From: Peiella sedimenti
GTDB lineage: Bacteria; Pseudomonadota; Alphaproteobacteria; Caulobacterales; Caulobacteraceae
DNA: 64,000 bases
Direction: 5' to 3'
NCBI RefSeq assembly: GCF_030504955.1
Contig: NZ_JAUKTR010000006.1
Location: 62,001 to 126,000, forward strand
The translations under genes and the position numbers were made by a program. This document shows, piece after piece, positions 45,853 through 55,531 of the stretch (positions within the stretch are counted from its first letter, which is position 1; each line of letters starts with the position of its first letter). Below the pieces are notes generated by a model, which saw only the letters and a program-made list of their open reading frames with translations, ran no database searches and had not been told where the DNA came from.

Positions 45853-47406
45853 ATGACCGACCACGAGAAGGTCCTGATCGTCGATTTCGGCAGCCAGGTG
45901 ACGCAGCTGATCGCCCGGCGCCTGCGCGAGGCGAACGTCTACTGCGAGATTCATCCCTTCGATAAGGCGGAGGCGCTGGTCGACGCCTTCCAGCCCAGGG
46001 CCATCATCCTTTCGGGTGGGCCGGCCAGCGTGCTGGAGCCCGACAGCCCGCGCATCGGCCGCAAGCTTTTCGACTACGGCGTGCCGATGCTGGCCATCTG
46101 TTACGGCCAGCAACTGCTCTGCGACGTGTTGGGCGGAAAGGTGGAGGGCGGCCACCACCGCGAGTTCGGCCGCGCCGAGATTGTCATCGCCGAGGAGACG
46201 CCGCTGTTCGCCGGCATCGGCGCCGTCGATCATCGCGAGCCGGTGTGGATGAGCCACGGCGACCGCGTCACCGCCATTCCGGAGGGCTTCCGCGTCGTAG
46301 CCACCTCCGCCGGCGCGCCATTCGCCGCCATCGCCGACGAGGCGCGGAAGATTTACGCCGTCCAGTTCCACCCCGAGGTGCATCACACCCCGCGCGGCGC
46401 CGAGATCTATCGCAACTTCCTCTTCGGCATCGCCGGGCTGAAGGGCGACTGGACCATGGCGGCCTATCGCGACGAGAAAATCGCCCAGATACGGGAACAG
46501 GTGGGCTCCGCGCGGGTCATCTGCGGCCTGTCGGGCGGCGTCGACTCCTCAGTCGCCGCGGTGCTGATCCACGAGGCCATCGGCGACCAGCTGACCTGCG
46601 TCTTCGTGGACACCGGCCTGCTGCGCAAGGACGAGGCCAGACAGGTCACCGAACTCTTCCGTGAACACTACAATATCCCGCTGGTCCACGTTGATGCTTC
46701 GAAGGAATTTCTCGGCCAGCTGGCCGGGACCAGCGACCCTGAGACCAAGCGCAAGACCATCGGCCGGGTCTTCATCGAGGTCTTCGACCGCGAGGCCGCC
46801 AAGATCGAAGGCGCCGAGTATCTGGCCCAGGGCACCCTCTATCCCGACGTGATCGAGAGCGTGTCGGCCACGGGCGGGCCGTCGGCCGTGATCAAAAGCC
46901 ACCACAATGTCGGCGGCCTGCCCGACTTCATGAAGCTGAAGCTGGTCGAGCCCCTGCGCGAACTGTTCAAGGACGAGGTTAGGGCGCTGGGCCGTGAACT
47001 GGGCCTGACCGAGGCCTTCGTGGGTCGCCATCCGTTCCCGGGGCCGGGCCTGGCCATCCGCATCCCCGGCGAGATCACGCCCGAGGCCGTGGCGACCCTC
47101 CAAGAGGCCGACGCCATCTACCTGGAGGAGATCCGCAAGGCTGGCCTCTACGACCAGATCTGGCAGGCCTTCGCCGTGTTGCTGCCTGTGAAGACTGTTG
47201 GCGTCATGGGCGACGCCCGCACCTATGAAAAGGTGCTGGCCTTGCGCGCCGTCAGCTCGACCGACGGCATGACGGCTGACTTCTTCGAGTTTCCCTGGGA
47301 CGTGCTGGGCCGCACCGCGACCCGCATCGTCAACGAGGTGCGGGGCGTGAACCGCGTCGTCTACGACGTGACCTCCAAGCCCCCCGGAACGATCGAGTGG
47401 GAATAG
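45853..47406 (+). CDS. guaA: GMP synthase (glutamine-hydrolysing)
   Basis: 517 residues. Class I glutaminase domain (1-200; nucleophile Cys83 in [15 protein letters not shown]), PP-loop ATP pyrophosphatase ([13 protein letters not shown] near residue 220) and the C-terminal dimerisation domain ending in KPPGTIEWE. It makes GMP from XMP using glutamine and ATP. Confidence 0.97.
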   Translation: MTDHEKVLIVDFGSQVTQLIARRLREANVYCEIHPFDKAEALVDAFQPRAIILSGGPASVLEPDSPRIGRKLFDYGVPMLAICYGQQLLCDVLGGKVEGGHHREFGRAEIVIAEETPLFAGIGAVDHREPVWMSHGDRVTAIPEGFRVVATSAGAPFAAIADEARKIYAVQFHPEVHHTPRGAEIYRNFLFGIAGLKGDWTMAAYRDEKIAQIREQVGSARVICGLSGGVDSSVAAVLIHEAIGDQLTCVFVDTGLLRKDEARQVTELFREHYNIPLVHVDASKEFLGQLAGTSDPETKRKTIGRVFIEVFDREAAKIEGAEYLAQGTLYPDVIESVSATGGPSAVIKSHHNVGGLPDFMKLKLVEPLRELFKDEVRALGRELGLTEAFVGRHPFPGPGLAIRIPGEITPEAVATLQEADAIYLEEIRKAGLYDQIWQAFAVLLPVKTVGVMGDARTYEKVLALRAVSSTDGMTADFFEFPWDVLGRTATRIVNEVRGVNRVVYDVTSKPPGTIEWE

Positions 47407-47412
47407 GACCGC

Positions 47413-48498
47413 TCAGGCGAACAGGTCCATCTGGGCGCTGAAGGCGCCCGGGACTCTGAACTGGGTCAGATCGACGGTGCGCGGCTCCCGGTTCAGGCCC
47501 AGGCGCTTGCAGGCGGCCGCGAAGCGCGCGCCGACCAGGTCGGCGACCGGGCCGGTCCCCTTCATGCGGCTGCCCCACTGGGCGTCGTAGTCCTTGCCGC
47601 CGCGCGACTGGCGGATCAGGGACATGACGCGCGCCGCCCGGTCGGGCCGCGCCTCGGCCAGCCATTCCTGGAACAGGTCCTTGATCTCCAGCGGCAGGCG
47701 CAGGGTCACGTACATGGCTGAGCGCGCGCCCGCCTCGGCGGCGGCCTCCAGAACCGCTTCAAGCTCGTGGTCGTTGAGGCCCGGAATCACGGGAGCAAAG
47801 CCAACGCCGACGGGCACCCCGGCCTCAGCGAGGGCCCGGATGGCTGCGATCCGCCTGGCCGGCGTGGCGGCGCGAGGCTCCATCGCCCGGGCGAGGGAAC
47901 GGTCCAGGGTCGTCACCGATATGTAGGTGCCCGCGAGGTCGCGCGCGGCCATCCGCCCGATGATGTCCACATCGCGAGTGACCAGGTCAGACTTCGTAAT
48001 GATGCTGAACGGGTGGTTGAAACGTTCAAGCACCTCAAGCACCTGTCGCGTGATCTTAAGTTTTCGCTCGATGGGCTGGTAGGGGTCGGTGACGCCGCCG
48101 ATATGGATGCGCTCGGGCCTGTAGCCCTTTCTCGACAACTCCTTCTGCAGCAGCCGTGGGGCGTCAGCCTTGAAGAACAGGCGGGTTTCGAAGTCCAAGC
48201 CCGGTGAGAGGCCCAGATAGGCGTGGCCCGGCCGGGCGTAGCAGTAGGTGCAGCCGTGCTCGCAACCTCGATAAGGGTTGATTGAACGTTCAAACCCGAT
48301 GTCCGGGCTGTCATTCCGGGCGATGATGGTGCGCGAGCGGTCTGGTTGAAGCTCGGTCTTCAGCGGCGTCGGCGGCTGGTCCGGTTCGGACGGCTCCCAG
48401 CCGTCGTCGAAGGTCTCGCGGACCTGTTTCTCGTAGCGCCCGGTCGCGTTGGAGCGGGCGCCTCGGCCTTTCAAGCTGGGGGGCGGGGTGGCGGGCAT
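47413..48498 (-). CDS. PA0069-family radical SAM protein (SplB-like)
   Basis: 361 residues. The radical SAM cluster motif is RGCEHGCTYCYAR (Cx3Cx2C) near residue 78, followed by the PA0069/SplB-type GLDFETRLFFK and IGGVTDPYQPIERKLKITRQVLE. Related to spore photoproduct lyase (COG1533); the substrate of the PA0069 group is unknown. An alphaproteobacterial SOS box sits 28 bp upstream, pointing to DNA damage. It converges on guaA 6 nt away. Confidence 0.88.
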   Translation of the reverse strand: MPATPPPSLKGRGARSNATGRYEKQVRETFDDGWEPSEPDQPPTPLKTELQPDRSRTIIARNDSPDIGFERSINPYRGCEHGCTYCYARPGHAYLGLSPGLDFETRLFFKADAPRLLQKELSRKGYRPERIHIGGVTDPYQPIERKLKITRQVLEVLERFNHPFSIITKSDLVTRDVDIIGRMAARDLAGTYISVTTLDRSLARAMEPRAATPARRIAAIRALAEAGVPVGVGFAPVIPGLNDHELEAVLEAAAEAGARSAMYVTLRLPLEIKDLFQEWLAEARPDRAARVMSLIRQSRGGKDYDAQWGSRMKGTGPVADLVGARFAAACKRLGLNREPRTVDLTQFRVPGAFSAQMDLFA

Positions 48499-48525
48499 GG
48501 CCGGGCCAGCCTATACCGCCAAACG

Positions 48526-48540
48526 GAACAAAGAAAGAAC
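48526..48540 (-). promoter_or_regulatory. LexA (SOS) box of the radical SAM gene
   Basis: GAAC-N7-GAAC on the plus strand (48526-48529, 48537-48540), i.e. GTTC-N7-GTTC on the coding strand, the exact alphaproteobacterial LexA direct repeat. A TATAGG -10-like element lies 10 nt downstream, so LexA would cover the -35 region. Confidence 0.75.
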
Positions 48541-48542
48541 AT

Positions 48543-49169
48543 CTATTCCGCTGCGGGGCTGAACTCTGCCTCCAGCAGCGCCCGGATGGGGGCGAAGGAA
48601 CGGCGGTGAATGGGGCAGGGCCCGAGCCGCTTGAGGGCCTCCACATGGGCGGGGGCATGATAGCCCTTGTGGTCGGCGAAGCCGTAGCCGGGATAGGCGC
48701 CGTCCAGCTCGATCATCACCCGGTCGCGCGCCACCTTGGCCAGGATCGAGGCGGCGGCGATGGAGGCGGACAGGGCGTCGCCGCCGATCACGGGCCGGAT
48801 CTCGCAGGGCAGGGCGAAGCGGTAGTTCCCGTCCACGAGGGCGAAGGCGGGTCTTACGGAGAGGCCCTCGACCGCTCTGCGCATGGCCAGGCCGGTGGCC
48901 TGGAGAATGTTGTGGCTCTCGATCTCCTCCACTGTGGCGAAGGCGACGGAATAGCAGACCGCCCGGTCCCTGATCTCGGCCTCGAGGGCCTCGCGCTGGA
49001 GCGCCGTCAGCTTTTTGGAATCGTTCAGCCCCTTGGGCACCTTGCGCGGCGCGAGGATGACGGCGGCGGCGAAGACCGGCCCGGCCCAGGGCCCGCGTCC
49101 GGCCTCGTCCACGCCGCAGACGGGCTGGAGGCAGGTCTTCTCCAGCTTGAAAGTGGGGCGGGCGGTCAT
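48543..49169 (-). CDS. rnhB: Ribonuclease HII
   Basis: 208 residues. [21 protein letters not shown] carries the Asp-Glu active site, with the third acidic residue in FALVDGN. It removes ribonucleotides from DNA and RNA-DNA hybrids. The ATG at 49169 overlaps the tag stop as ATGA, so it is translationally coupled. Confidence 0.95.
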   Translation of the reverse strand: MTARPTFKLEKTCLQPVCGVDEAGRGPWAGPVFAAAVILAPRKVPKGLNDSKKLTALQREALEAEIRDRAVCYSVAFATVEEIESHNILQATGLAMRRAVEGLSVRPAFALVDGNYRFALPCEIRPVIGGDALSASIAAASILAKVARDRVMIELDGAYPGYGFADHKGYHAPAHVEALKRLGPCPIHRRSFAPIRALLEAEFSPAAE

Positions 49170-49759
49170 GTGTCGGCCATAGCGCGCACGGCCTCGTGCC
49201 GGAAGCAGGGAACCAGGTGGTCGTTCACCATGCCGCAGGCCTGCATCCAGGCGTAGACGATCACCGGGCCGCAGAAGTTGAAGCCCTCGGCCTTGAGCGC
49301 CTTCGAGAATTTCTCCGAAAGGTCGGTCCTGGCAGGGATGTCGGCCATGCTCATGAGGCGGTTCTGGATCGGCCGGCCGTCCACGAAGTCCCAACAGAAG
49401 GCCGAGAAGTCCCGGCCCTTGTCCCGCATGTCGAGATAGACCTGAGCGCCGCGGACAGCGGCGTCGATCTTGGCGCGGGAGCGCACGATGCCGGGGTCGG
49501 CCAGCAGGCGCGAGATGTCCGCCTCGCCGTAGCGGGCCACCTTCTCAGGATCGAAGCGGTCGAAGGCGGCGCGGAAGGCCTCGCGTTTCCGAAGGATCGT
49601 GATCCAGGCCAGGCCGGCCTGAAAGCCGTCGAGCACCAGCTTTTCCCACAGGGCGCGGGAGTCGAACTCGGGCACCCCCCATTCCTGGTCGTGATAGGCG
49701 ACGTAGAGCGGGTCGGTCCCGCACCAGGCGCAGCGATGGGGTTCAGCCGATTCGATCAT
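49166..49759 (-). CDS. tag: DNA-3-methyladenine glycosylase I
   Basis: 197 residues. [46 protein letters not shown] and the zinc-snap HxxxC near the C-terminus ([10 protein letters not shown]) identify Tag. It excises 3-methyladenine from alkylated DNA. The start codon sits at the foot of a hairpin (49758-49777). It forms a DNA-repair pair with rnhB. Confidence 0.94.
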   Translation of the reverse strand: MIESAEPHRCAWCGTDPLYVAYHDQEWGVPEFDSRALWEKLVLDGFQAGLAWITILRKREAFRAAFDRFDPEKVARYGEADISRLLADPGIVRSRAKIDAAVRGAQVYLDMRDKGRDFSAFCWDFVDGRPIQNRLMSMADIPARTDLSEKFSKALKAEGFNFCGPVIVYAWMQACGMVNDHLVPCFRHEAVRAMADT

Positions 49760-49777
49760 CGGCTAACCCTAGCCGAT
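49758..49777 (-). promoter_or_regulatory. Hairpin over the tag start codon
   Basis: ATCGGCTA/TAGCCGAT, an 8-bp perfect stem with a 4-nt loop, lies between the MBL stop and the tag ATG. On the mRNA the AGGG Shine-Dalgarno-like bases are at the loop and the start codon's AU closes the stem, so initiation could be shielded. Confidence 0.35.
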
Positions 49778-50961
49778 CAGCCCGGGTTAAGGCTCTGGAT
49801 GATGGGCTCGCCGCGCGCCTCCCGATAGGCGGCGGTGACGATGGGCTGCAGCCAGAAGTCGTTGAACCAGCGTGTCTGCCACGGATCTTCGCCGACGAAG
49901 CCGGTGCGCTGGGCCGAGAAGTCTGTCCGCGACATGATCTGATCAAGCGGCACGCCGGCCTCGGCCAGCGGCGTCACCTGGGCGCGTACGTCCTCAAGCG
50001 CGGCGATGACCTGATCCACATAGGCGGTCCCCTGCAGCACCGGCCCGTGGCCGGGGATCAGCGTCTCGAAGCCCAGCGCCTTCAGGCGGCCGAAAGTCTC
50101 GATCCACTCGCCCGGATAGCTGCCGAAGCCGTAGGGGAAGGGATGCACGACAATGTCGCCGGCGGCGACGATGCGCTGGCGGGGCAGCCAGATGACGGCG
50201 TCGCCGTCGGTGTTGGCCCGGCCCAGATAGAGCACCTCCACCGGACGCTCGGCGTCATCGATCACCAGCCGGTCGGCGACGCCCTCCTGCACGGGCAGGG
50301 TGAGGGCGCCGTCCATGTCGAGGGCGTACTGATTCATCAGCCGCTCCCCCGCGGCCCAGTTGGCGCGTCCGTAGTCGGTGCGGGCATTGGCGCCCATCTG
50401 GCGGATATAGCCGACAAAGCCCTGGATTTGCTGCTGGAAGGCGGCGTTGCGCGCGGGGTCTGGCGCGCCCGGCGTGTTCATGGTGGCGGGCGTGACCAGG
50501 TGCGTTTGCGTCTGCACCGTGGCGATGGTGCGGGCGTTCGGCCAGGCTTCGAGGATGGCGGACAGGCCTTGCGGATGGTCGCCATGCCAGTGGGTGATGA
50601 CGACCGCCTTCACCGGCTTGGGACTGATTTCGCGCACCATATCGACGATGCGACGACCGGCGCCGGGGGAGCCGCCGGAGTCCACCAGCACCAGGCCGTC
50701 GGCCTGTTCGATGACGGCCACGTTGCCGATGGGCTGGACCTGGAAACGCGGCTGCCGCAGCAGCCAGACGCCCTCGGTCACCTGCTCAGGAACCTGGAAA
50801 TAGCCGTCTTCAGGGGTCGGCAGTGAGCCTTCCACGTTCGGGGCGATGGGAAGCGGCTGGGCGGCGGGCGCCTCTGCGGGCTGCACCGAAAGGTCGTGGC
50901 TGCGGGCGGGCCCGTGAAGCACCGTGGCGGCCACGGCCGCGGCCAACATGATCTTGCGCAA
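49777..50961 (-). CDS. Secreted MBL-fold metallo-hydrolase (paralogue of the 5.6 kb gene)
   Basis: 394 residues with signal peptide (about 1-20) and a Pro-rich stretch. HxHxDH is H124, H126, D128, H129; bridging Asp D269 (AAGDIV); final His H305 (PGHG). As in its paralogue, the third-ligand position is Asn250 (GRANTDGD). The two proteins share long blocks (PKPVKAVVITHWH, VIEQADGLVL, PFPYG). Substrate unknown. Confidence 0.85.
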   Translation of the reverse strand: MRKIMLAAAVAATVLHGPARSHDLSVQPAEAPAAQPLPIAPNVEGSLPTPEDGYFQVPEQVTEGVWLLRQPRFQVQPIGNVAVIEQADGLVLVDSGGSPGAGRRIVDMVREISPKPVKAVVITHWHGDHPQGLSAILEAWPNARTIATVQTQTHLVTPATMNTPGAPDPARNAAFQQQIQGFVGYIRQMGANARTDYGRANWAAGERLMNQYALDMDGALTLPVQEGVADRLVIDDAERPVEVLYLGRANTDGDAVIWLPRQRIVAAGDIVVHPFPYGFGSYPGEWIETFGRLKALGFETLIPGHGPVLQGTAYVDQVIAALEDVRAQVTPLAEAGVPLDQIMSRTDFSAQRTGFVGEDPWQTRWFNDFWLQPIVTAAYREARGEPIIQSLNPG

Positions 50962-51028
50962 GGTCAGGCTCCTCGTCGTTCTGCGAAGACGCTGGCGAGG
51001 GAGGAGTCGGGGGGCAACTCAAGAAAAT

Positions 51029-51574
51029 CTAAGGCGCGCGGCGGTCGCCTCGAAGCGCCCCTCGCCCGAGGCGAAGCAGGGCCTCGCGCAAGGGCTCATC
51101 CGGCACTGTTTCGGTCGCCCGGGTCAGTTCGGCCTCGGCGCCCGCATCGAGCGGAGGTTTGCGGCGTGGGGGGGCGGTCTTTGCGGCCAGGGGCTTCACC
51201 GGTCCCTGAACGATGCGCAGGCGATCGACGGCGCCCGCGCCGAGGAACAGGTTCACCCGCTCGATGATCTCGGCCGAGCGATGTTGGACCAGGCCCGCGG
51301 CCGCACCGACGACCCGCAGCTCCAGCGTCGCTCCGCCGGACTTGGACTTCATCAGCCGTTCCGGGCGGCAGACATTGGCGAGCGGCGCATCGCCCAGGAT
51401 CTCTAGCCAGCGCGCCTCCAGTCCCGACACGCCCTGGCCGAAGCGGCCGTCCAGCGTGCGGATCAGCTTGGCCAGGGCACGGCCCGCACGCGGCGCCGGG
51501 CGGCGCTGGGGCAGGGTGCGCCGGCGCTGAAGGATTTCGGCGGCCTCGGCCTCTGTGGGCAGTCTTCGCTTCAC
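51029..51574 (-). CDS. DciA-like protein (DUF721)
   Basis: 181 residues from GTG 51574 (VKRRLPTEAEAAEILQRRR). The KH-like DUF721/DciA region is about 45-130 (LDGRFGQGVSGLEARWLEILGDAPLANVCRPERL). DciA loads the DnaB helicase where DnaC is absent, the usual case in alphaproteobacteria. The 22-bp gap to the divergent mutY start is very short. Confidence 0.75.
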   Translation of the reverse strand: MKRRLPTEAEAAEILQRRRTLPQRRPAPRAGRALAKLIRTLDGRFGQGVSGLEARWLEILGDAPLANVCRPERLMKSKSGGATLELRVVGAAAGLVQHRSAEIIERVNLFLGAGAVDRLRIVQGPVKPLAAKTAPPRRKPPLDAGAEAELTRATETVPDEPLREALLRLGRGALRGDRRAP

Positions 51575-51582
51575 GAAAGCCT

Positions 51583-51599
51583 GTATACCGCGCCTGATG
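51583..51599 (+). promoter_or_regulatory. Leaderless-type promoter: GTATAC, 8 nt, ATG of mutY
   Basis: GTATAC (51583-51588) is 8 nt from the ATG at 51597 and no Shine-Dalgarno intervenes. It lies within the 22 bp that separate mutY from the divergent DUF721 gene. Confidence 0.4.
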
Positions 51600-52616
51600 A
51601 TCAAGGTCGCGCCCTTCCGACGACGCCTGCTGGACTGGTACGACCGCGAGGCGCGGGCGCTGCCCTGGCGGACGCCGCCACGCTCGGGGATGCGGCCTGA
51701 TCCGTACCGTGTGTGGCTGTCCGAGGTGATGCTGCAGCAGACCACCGTGCCGCACGCCATGCCCTATTTTCTAGAGTTCACGCGCCGCTGGCCGACCGTA
51801 GAGACCCTGACGGCGGCCGAGGACGCCGAGGTCATGTCGGCCTGGGCGGGCCTCGGTTACTACGCCCGGGCGCGCAACCTGCTGAAGACGGCGCGAGCGG
51901 TCGCCGCGGATCATGGCGGGGTCTTTCCAGACACCGAGGACGGATTGCTGCGCCTGCCCGGGGTGGGGCCCTATACGGCGGCGGCGGTGGCGGCGATCGC
52001 CTTTGACCGGCCCGCCAATGTGGTCGACGGCAATGTGGAGCGGGTCGTGGCGCGCCTCCATGCGGTCGAGACGCCGCTGCCTGGCGCCAAGCCCGAGCTG
52101 AAGCATCTGGCCGGCGGTCTGGTCGCCGCGGACCGGCCCGGCGATTGGGCCCAGGCGCTGATGGACCTGGGGGCGACCATCTGCCGTCCGAGGGCGCCCC
52201 TGTGCGACCGATGTCCCGTGGCCGTGGACTGCGAAGCCTTCAGGCAGGGCGAGCCGGATCGCTATCCCCTGCGTCTGAGGAAGGCCGCGCGGCCCCGTCG
52301 ATATGGCACGGTATGGGTGCTGCGAGACGGGCAGGGCCGCATCGGGCTGATGCGGCGGCCGCCCCAGGGCTTGCTCGGCGGGATGCTGGGTCTGCCGACC
52401 AGCGAGTGGTTGGACGCGCCGGTCGAGGCCGAGCCGCCGATCGCCGCTGCCTGGCGGGCCGTGGGCGAGGTCGAGCACGTCTTCACCCACTTCCACCTGA
52501 CCCTGCGGGTCATGACCGCCGAGGGGCTCGCCGACAGCCTCATCTGGGATGAGGACGCCGCCGGACTTCCCAGCGTGTTTCTCAAGGCCGTGCGGCTGAC
52601 GCGCCCAGAGCGCTAG
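51597..52616 (+). CDS. mutY: A/G-specific adenine glycosylase
   Basis: 339 residues. Helix-hairpin-helix LPGVGPYTAAAVAAIAF, catalytic Asp in VVDGNVERVVAR, the four-cysteine iron-sulfur cluster CRPRAPLCDRCPVAVDC and a C-terminal NUDIX-like domain. It removes adenine mispaired with 8-oxoG. Its stop overlaps topA by 4 nt (convergent). Confidence 0.95.
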   Translation: MIKVAPFRRRLLDWYDREARALPWRTPPRSGMRPDPYRVWLSEVMLQQTTVPHAMPYFLEFTRRWPTVETLTAAEDAEVMSAWAGLGYYARARNLLKTARAVAADHGGVFPDTEDGLLRLPGVGPYTAAAVAAIAFDRPANVVDGNVERVVARLHAVETPLPGAKPELKHLAGGLVAADRPGDWAQALMDLGATICRPRAPLCDRCPVAVDCEAFRQGEPDRYPLRLRKAARPRRYGTVWVLRDGQGRIGLMRRPPQGLLGGMLGLPTSEWLDAPVEAEPPIAAAWRAVGEVEHVFTHFHLTLRVMTAEGLADSLIWDEDAAGLPSVFLKAVRLTRPER

Positions 52617-55201
52617 GTCTTGGCCTTGGCCGCCTTCTTGGCTGGAGCCTTCTTAGCGGGAGCCTTCTTGGCCGGCGCCTTCTTCGCGGCGGCCTTTTTG
52701 GTCGACCCCTTGCCCGCCTTGGCGGCGATCAGGGGGAGAGCCTGTTCCAGGGTCAGTTCGGCCGGGTCCACCCCCTTGGGCAGGGTGGCGTTGACCTTGC
52801 CGCACTTCACATAGGGGCCGAAGCGGCCGGCCATGACCTTGATGGGCTCGCCGGTCTCGGGATGGGCGCCCAGATCCTTCAGAGCCGACTGCGAGGCGCC
52901 GCGCCCGCCGGGTCGCCCCGCGCGCTTCTCGGCCAGCAGGGCCACCGCCCGGTTGAGGCCGATCTCAAACACCTGATCGATGTCCTCGACGTTGGCGTAG
53001 GTTCCTGCGTGCTGAACGAAGGGGCCGTAACGGCCGAGGCCCGCCGTAATCGGCTGGCCGTCTTCGGGGTGCACGCCCACCTCTCGCGGCAGGGACAACA
53101 GGCGCACGGCCTGACCCAAGGTCAGCGCTTCGGGAGACCAGCCCTTGGGCAGGGAAGAGCGCTTCGGTTTGCCGTCATCCCCCTCCATTTCGATGTAGGG
53201 GCCGAAGCGGCCGATCTTCAGCTGAACCAGCCTGCCCGTGGCGGGGTCGGCGCCCAATTCGCGGTCCTGGGCCGCGCCGGCGTCCGTGGCGTCGCCGCCG
53301 AAGCCGCGCGTGTAGCGGCACTCCGGATAGTTGGAGCAGCCGATGAAGGACGACTTCATCTTGAAGCTGGCCTTCAGGTGAAGACGGCCCGAGCCGCAGG
53401 CCGGACAGCGGCGCGGATCAGAGCCGTCGCCCTTGTCGGGAAACAGGAAGGGTCCGATGGCCTCGTCCAGCTCGTCGATGACGCCCTGGCGGGCGATGAC
53501 GCCGTCGGTGGCGGGCTTGAACTGACTCCAGAACCGTTCGAGCAGCACCTTCCAGTCGAGGTCGCCTTCGGACACCTCATCCAGCTGAGCCTCAAGCCCG
53601 GCGGTGAAGTCGTATTCGACCCAGCGGCTGAAGAACTGCTCGAGGAAGGCCGTGACCAGCCGTCCGGTGTCCTCGGGCACGAAACGGTTCTTGTCCATGC
53701 GGACGTAGCCCCGGTCGCGCAGGGTGGTCAGGATCGAGGCGTAGGTGGAAGGCCGGCCGATGCCGAGTTCTTCCAGTCGCTTGACCAGGGTGGCTTCGGA
53801 ATAGCGCGGCGGCGGCTCGGTGAAGTGCTGCTCCGTGCGAATGGCCTGGACTGAGGCTGAGGCGCCTTCGCTCAGGGCCGGGAGCCGAGTGGTCTCGTCC
53901 TCGTCGTCGTGGCTGGTCTGACGGTCATCGCGGCCCTCCTCATAGGCGGCGAGGAAGCCGTCGAAGACCACCACCTGACCGGTGGCGCGCAGGGCCGTGC
54001 GGCCGTCGGCGGTCTCGATGTCGACGGTGGTGCGGTCCAGCCGCGCCTGCTCCATCTGGCTGGCGATCATGCGCTTCCAGATCAGGTCGTAGAGGCGGGC
54101 CAGGTCGGCATCGAGGCGCAGCGTGTCCGGGTGGCAGGCCATGCTGGTGGGGCGGATCGCCTCGTGCGCCTCCTGGGCGTTCTTGGCCTTGGCCTTGTAG
54201 TGGCGCGGCTCAGCCGGGACGTAGGCCGGCCCGAAACGGTCGGCGATGGCCTTGCGTGTGTCGGCGATCCCCTCCGGGCTGACGAAGACGCCGTCGGTCC
54301 GCATGTAGGTGATCAGGCCGCCCTGGTCGTCCACGCCCTCGTAAAGCTTCTGGGCCGCCTGCATGGTGCGCTGGGCCGTGAAGCCGAGCTTGCGGGCCGC
54401 CTCCTGCTGCAGGGTCGAGGTGGTGAAGGGCGGGGGCGGCGAGCGCTTTACAGGCTTCTTCTCGACCGAGCGGATGGTGAGGGGCGAAGCCTGGATCGCG
54501 GCCCGGGCCGCCTGGGCGGTGGCTTCATCCTTGATGTCCAGCCGCTGGACGCGCTTGCCCTCGTGCTTGACCAGCCGCGCTGTGAAGGGCGGGCTGTTCG
54601 CCATGAGGTCCGCCTCGACCGACCAGTATTCCTGAGCGCGGAAGCGCTCGATCTCGAGTTCGCGGTCCACGACGATCCGCAAGGCCACGGACTGGACCCG
54701 CCCGGCCGAGCGGGCGCCGGGCAGCTTGCGCCACAGCACCGGGGACAGGGTGAAGCCCACCAGATAGTCGAGCGCGCGGCGAGCCAGGTAGGCCTCGACC
54801 AGCTCCATGTCGATCTGGCGCGGGGCGGCCATGGCCTGCTGCACGGCCTGCTTGGTGATGGCGTTGAAGGTGACGCGCTGGACGTCGGCGCCCTTGAGCG
54901 CGCGCTTGCGGTTCAGGACCTCGAGCACGTGCCAGCTGATCGCCTCGCCCTCGCGGTCGGGGTCGGTGGCCAGGATCAGGCGATCGGCGCCCTTTAGAGC
55001 CTCGGCGATTTCAGCGACGCGCTTGGCCGCCTTGGGGTCGAGCTCCCACTCCATGGCGAAGCCTTCGTCCGGCTTCACCGATCCGTCCTTGGGCGGCAGA
55101 TCGCGGATATGGCCGTAGGAGGCCAGCACCTTGAAGTCGGAACCCAGGTATTTGTTGATGGTCTTGGCCTTGGCCGGGCTCTCGACGACGACGACGTTCA
55201 T
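52613..55201 (-). CDS. topA: DNA topoisomerase I
   Basis: 862 residues. TOPRIM (VVVVESPAKAKTINKYLG), topoisomerase central domain with catalytic Tyr299 (ITYMRTDG), one four-cysteine zinc finger (CPACGSGRL...CSNYPECRY) and two further repeats of the C-terminal domain. The tail after residue 835 is a run of KKAPA repeats, a basic DNA-binding tail common in alphaproteobacteria. It relaxes negative supercoils. Confidence 0.96.
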   Translation of the reverse strand: MNVVVVESPAKAKTINKYLGSDFKVLASYGHIRDLPPKDGSVKPDEGFAMEWELDPKAAKRVAEIAEALKGADRLILATDPDREGEAISWHVLEVLNRKRALKGADVQRVTFNAITKQAVQQAMAAPRQIDMELVEAYLARRALDYLVGFTLSPVLWRKLPGARSAGRVQSVALRIVVDRELEIERFRAQEYWSVEADLMANSPPFTARLVKHEGKRVQRLDIKDEATAQAARAAIQASPLTIRSVEKKPVKRSPPPPFTTSTLQQEAARKLGFTAQRTMQAAQKLYEGVDDQGGLITYMRTDGVFVSPEGIADTRKAIADRFGPAYVPAEPRHYKAKAKNAQEAHEAIRPTSMACHPDTLRLDADLARLYDLIWKRMIASQMEQARLDRTTVDIETADGRTALRATGQVVVFDGFLAAYEEGRDDRQTSHDDEDETTRLPALSEGASASVQAIRTEQHFTEPPPRYSEATLVKRLEELGIGRPSTYASILTTLRDRGYVRMDKNRFVPEDTGRLVTAFLEQFFSRWVEYDFTAGLEAQLDEVSEGDLDWKVLLERFWSQFKPATDGVIARQGVIDELDEAIGPFLFPDKGDGSDPRRCPACGSGRLHLKASFKMKSSFIGCSNYPECRYTRGFGGDATDAGAAQDRELGADPATGRLVQLKIGRFGPYIEMEGDDGKPKRSSLPKGWSPEALTLGQAVRLLSLPREVGVHPEDGQPITAGLGRYGPFVQHAGTYANVEDIDQVFEIGLNRAVALLAEKRAGRPGGRGASQSALKDLGAHPETGEPIKVMAGRFGPYVKCGKVNATLPKGVDPAELTLEQALPLIAAKAGKGSTKKAAAKKAPAKKAPAKKAPAKKAAKAKT

Positions 55202-55327
55202 GGGGCCGATCTGCTGGAAGAGGGGCGCGGAAAGTGGGGGCGCGCACGGGGCCGTGTCAACGGCGTCCGGCTTTACAATCTTAACGCGCGTGGACTAAAC
55301 CCAAGGTTGGATGTCGGGAGTTCGACC

Positions 55328-55531
55328 TTGGCTGACTCATCGAGGATCACAGGAATGGATGGCGAAGGCCAGCGACTCGCCCCCGCGGAGGGGGCGGCGA
55401 TTCTGGCCTATGTGGCCGACATGGCGAGGCAGCTCGCCGAAATGGCTCGCCAGGAGGGGGAAACCCACCTCAGCGAACTTCTGAGCCTCGCCAGCGATTA
55501 CGCCGGCAGGGATCGGTCATTCGATAGCTGA
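55328..55531 (+). CDS. Small conserved-type hypothetical protein
   Basis: 67 residues from TTG 55328 (GGGAG with a 7-nt spacer) or 58 from ATG 55355. The helical core AAILAYVADMARQLAEMARQEGETHLSELLSLA resembles a family of short alphaproteobacterial proteins of unknown role. The stop overlaps the convergent dprA stop by 15 nt. A longer frame from 55109 runs into topA and is not supported. Confidence 0.6.
   Translation: MADSSRITGMDGEGQRLAPAEGAAILAYVADMARQLAEMARQEGETHLSELLSLASDYAGRDRSFDS

Noticed and set aside
44575-46386. 603-codon minus-strand frame over the rsmB-like gene and guaA
   Set aside because: Shadow of well-identified genes on the other strand.
55109-55531. Long form (140 codons) of the small gene after topA
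   Set aside because: The upstream half is antisense to topA; RBS evidence favours starts at 55328 or 55355.
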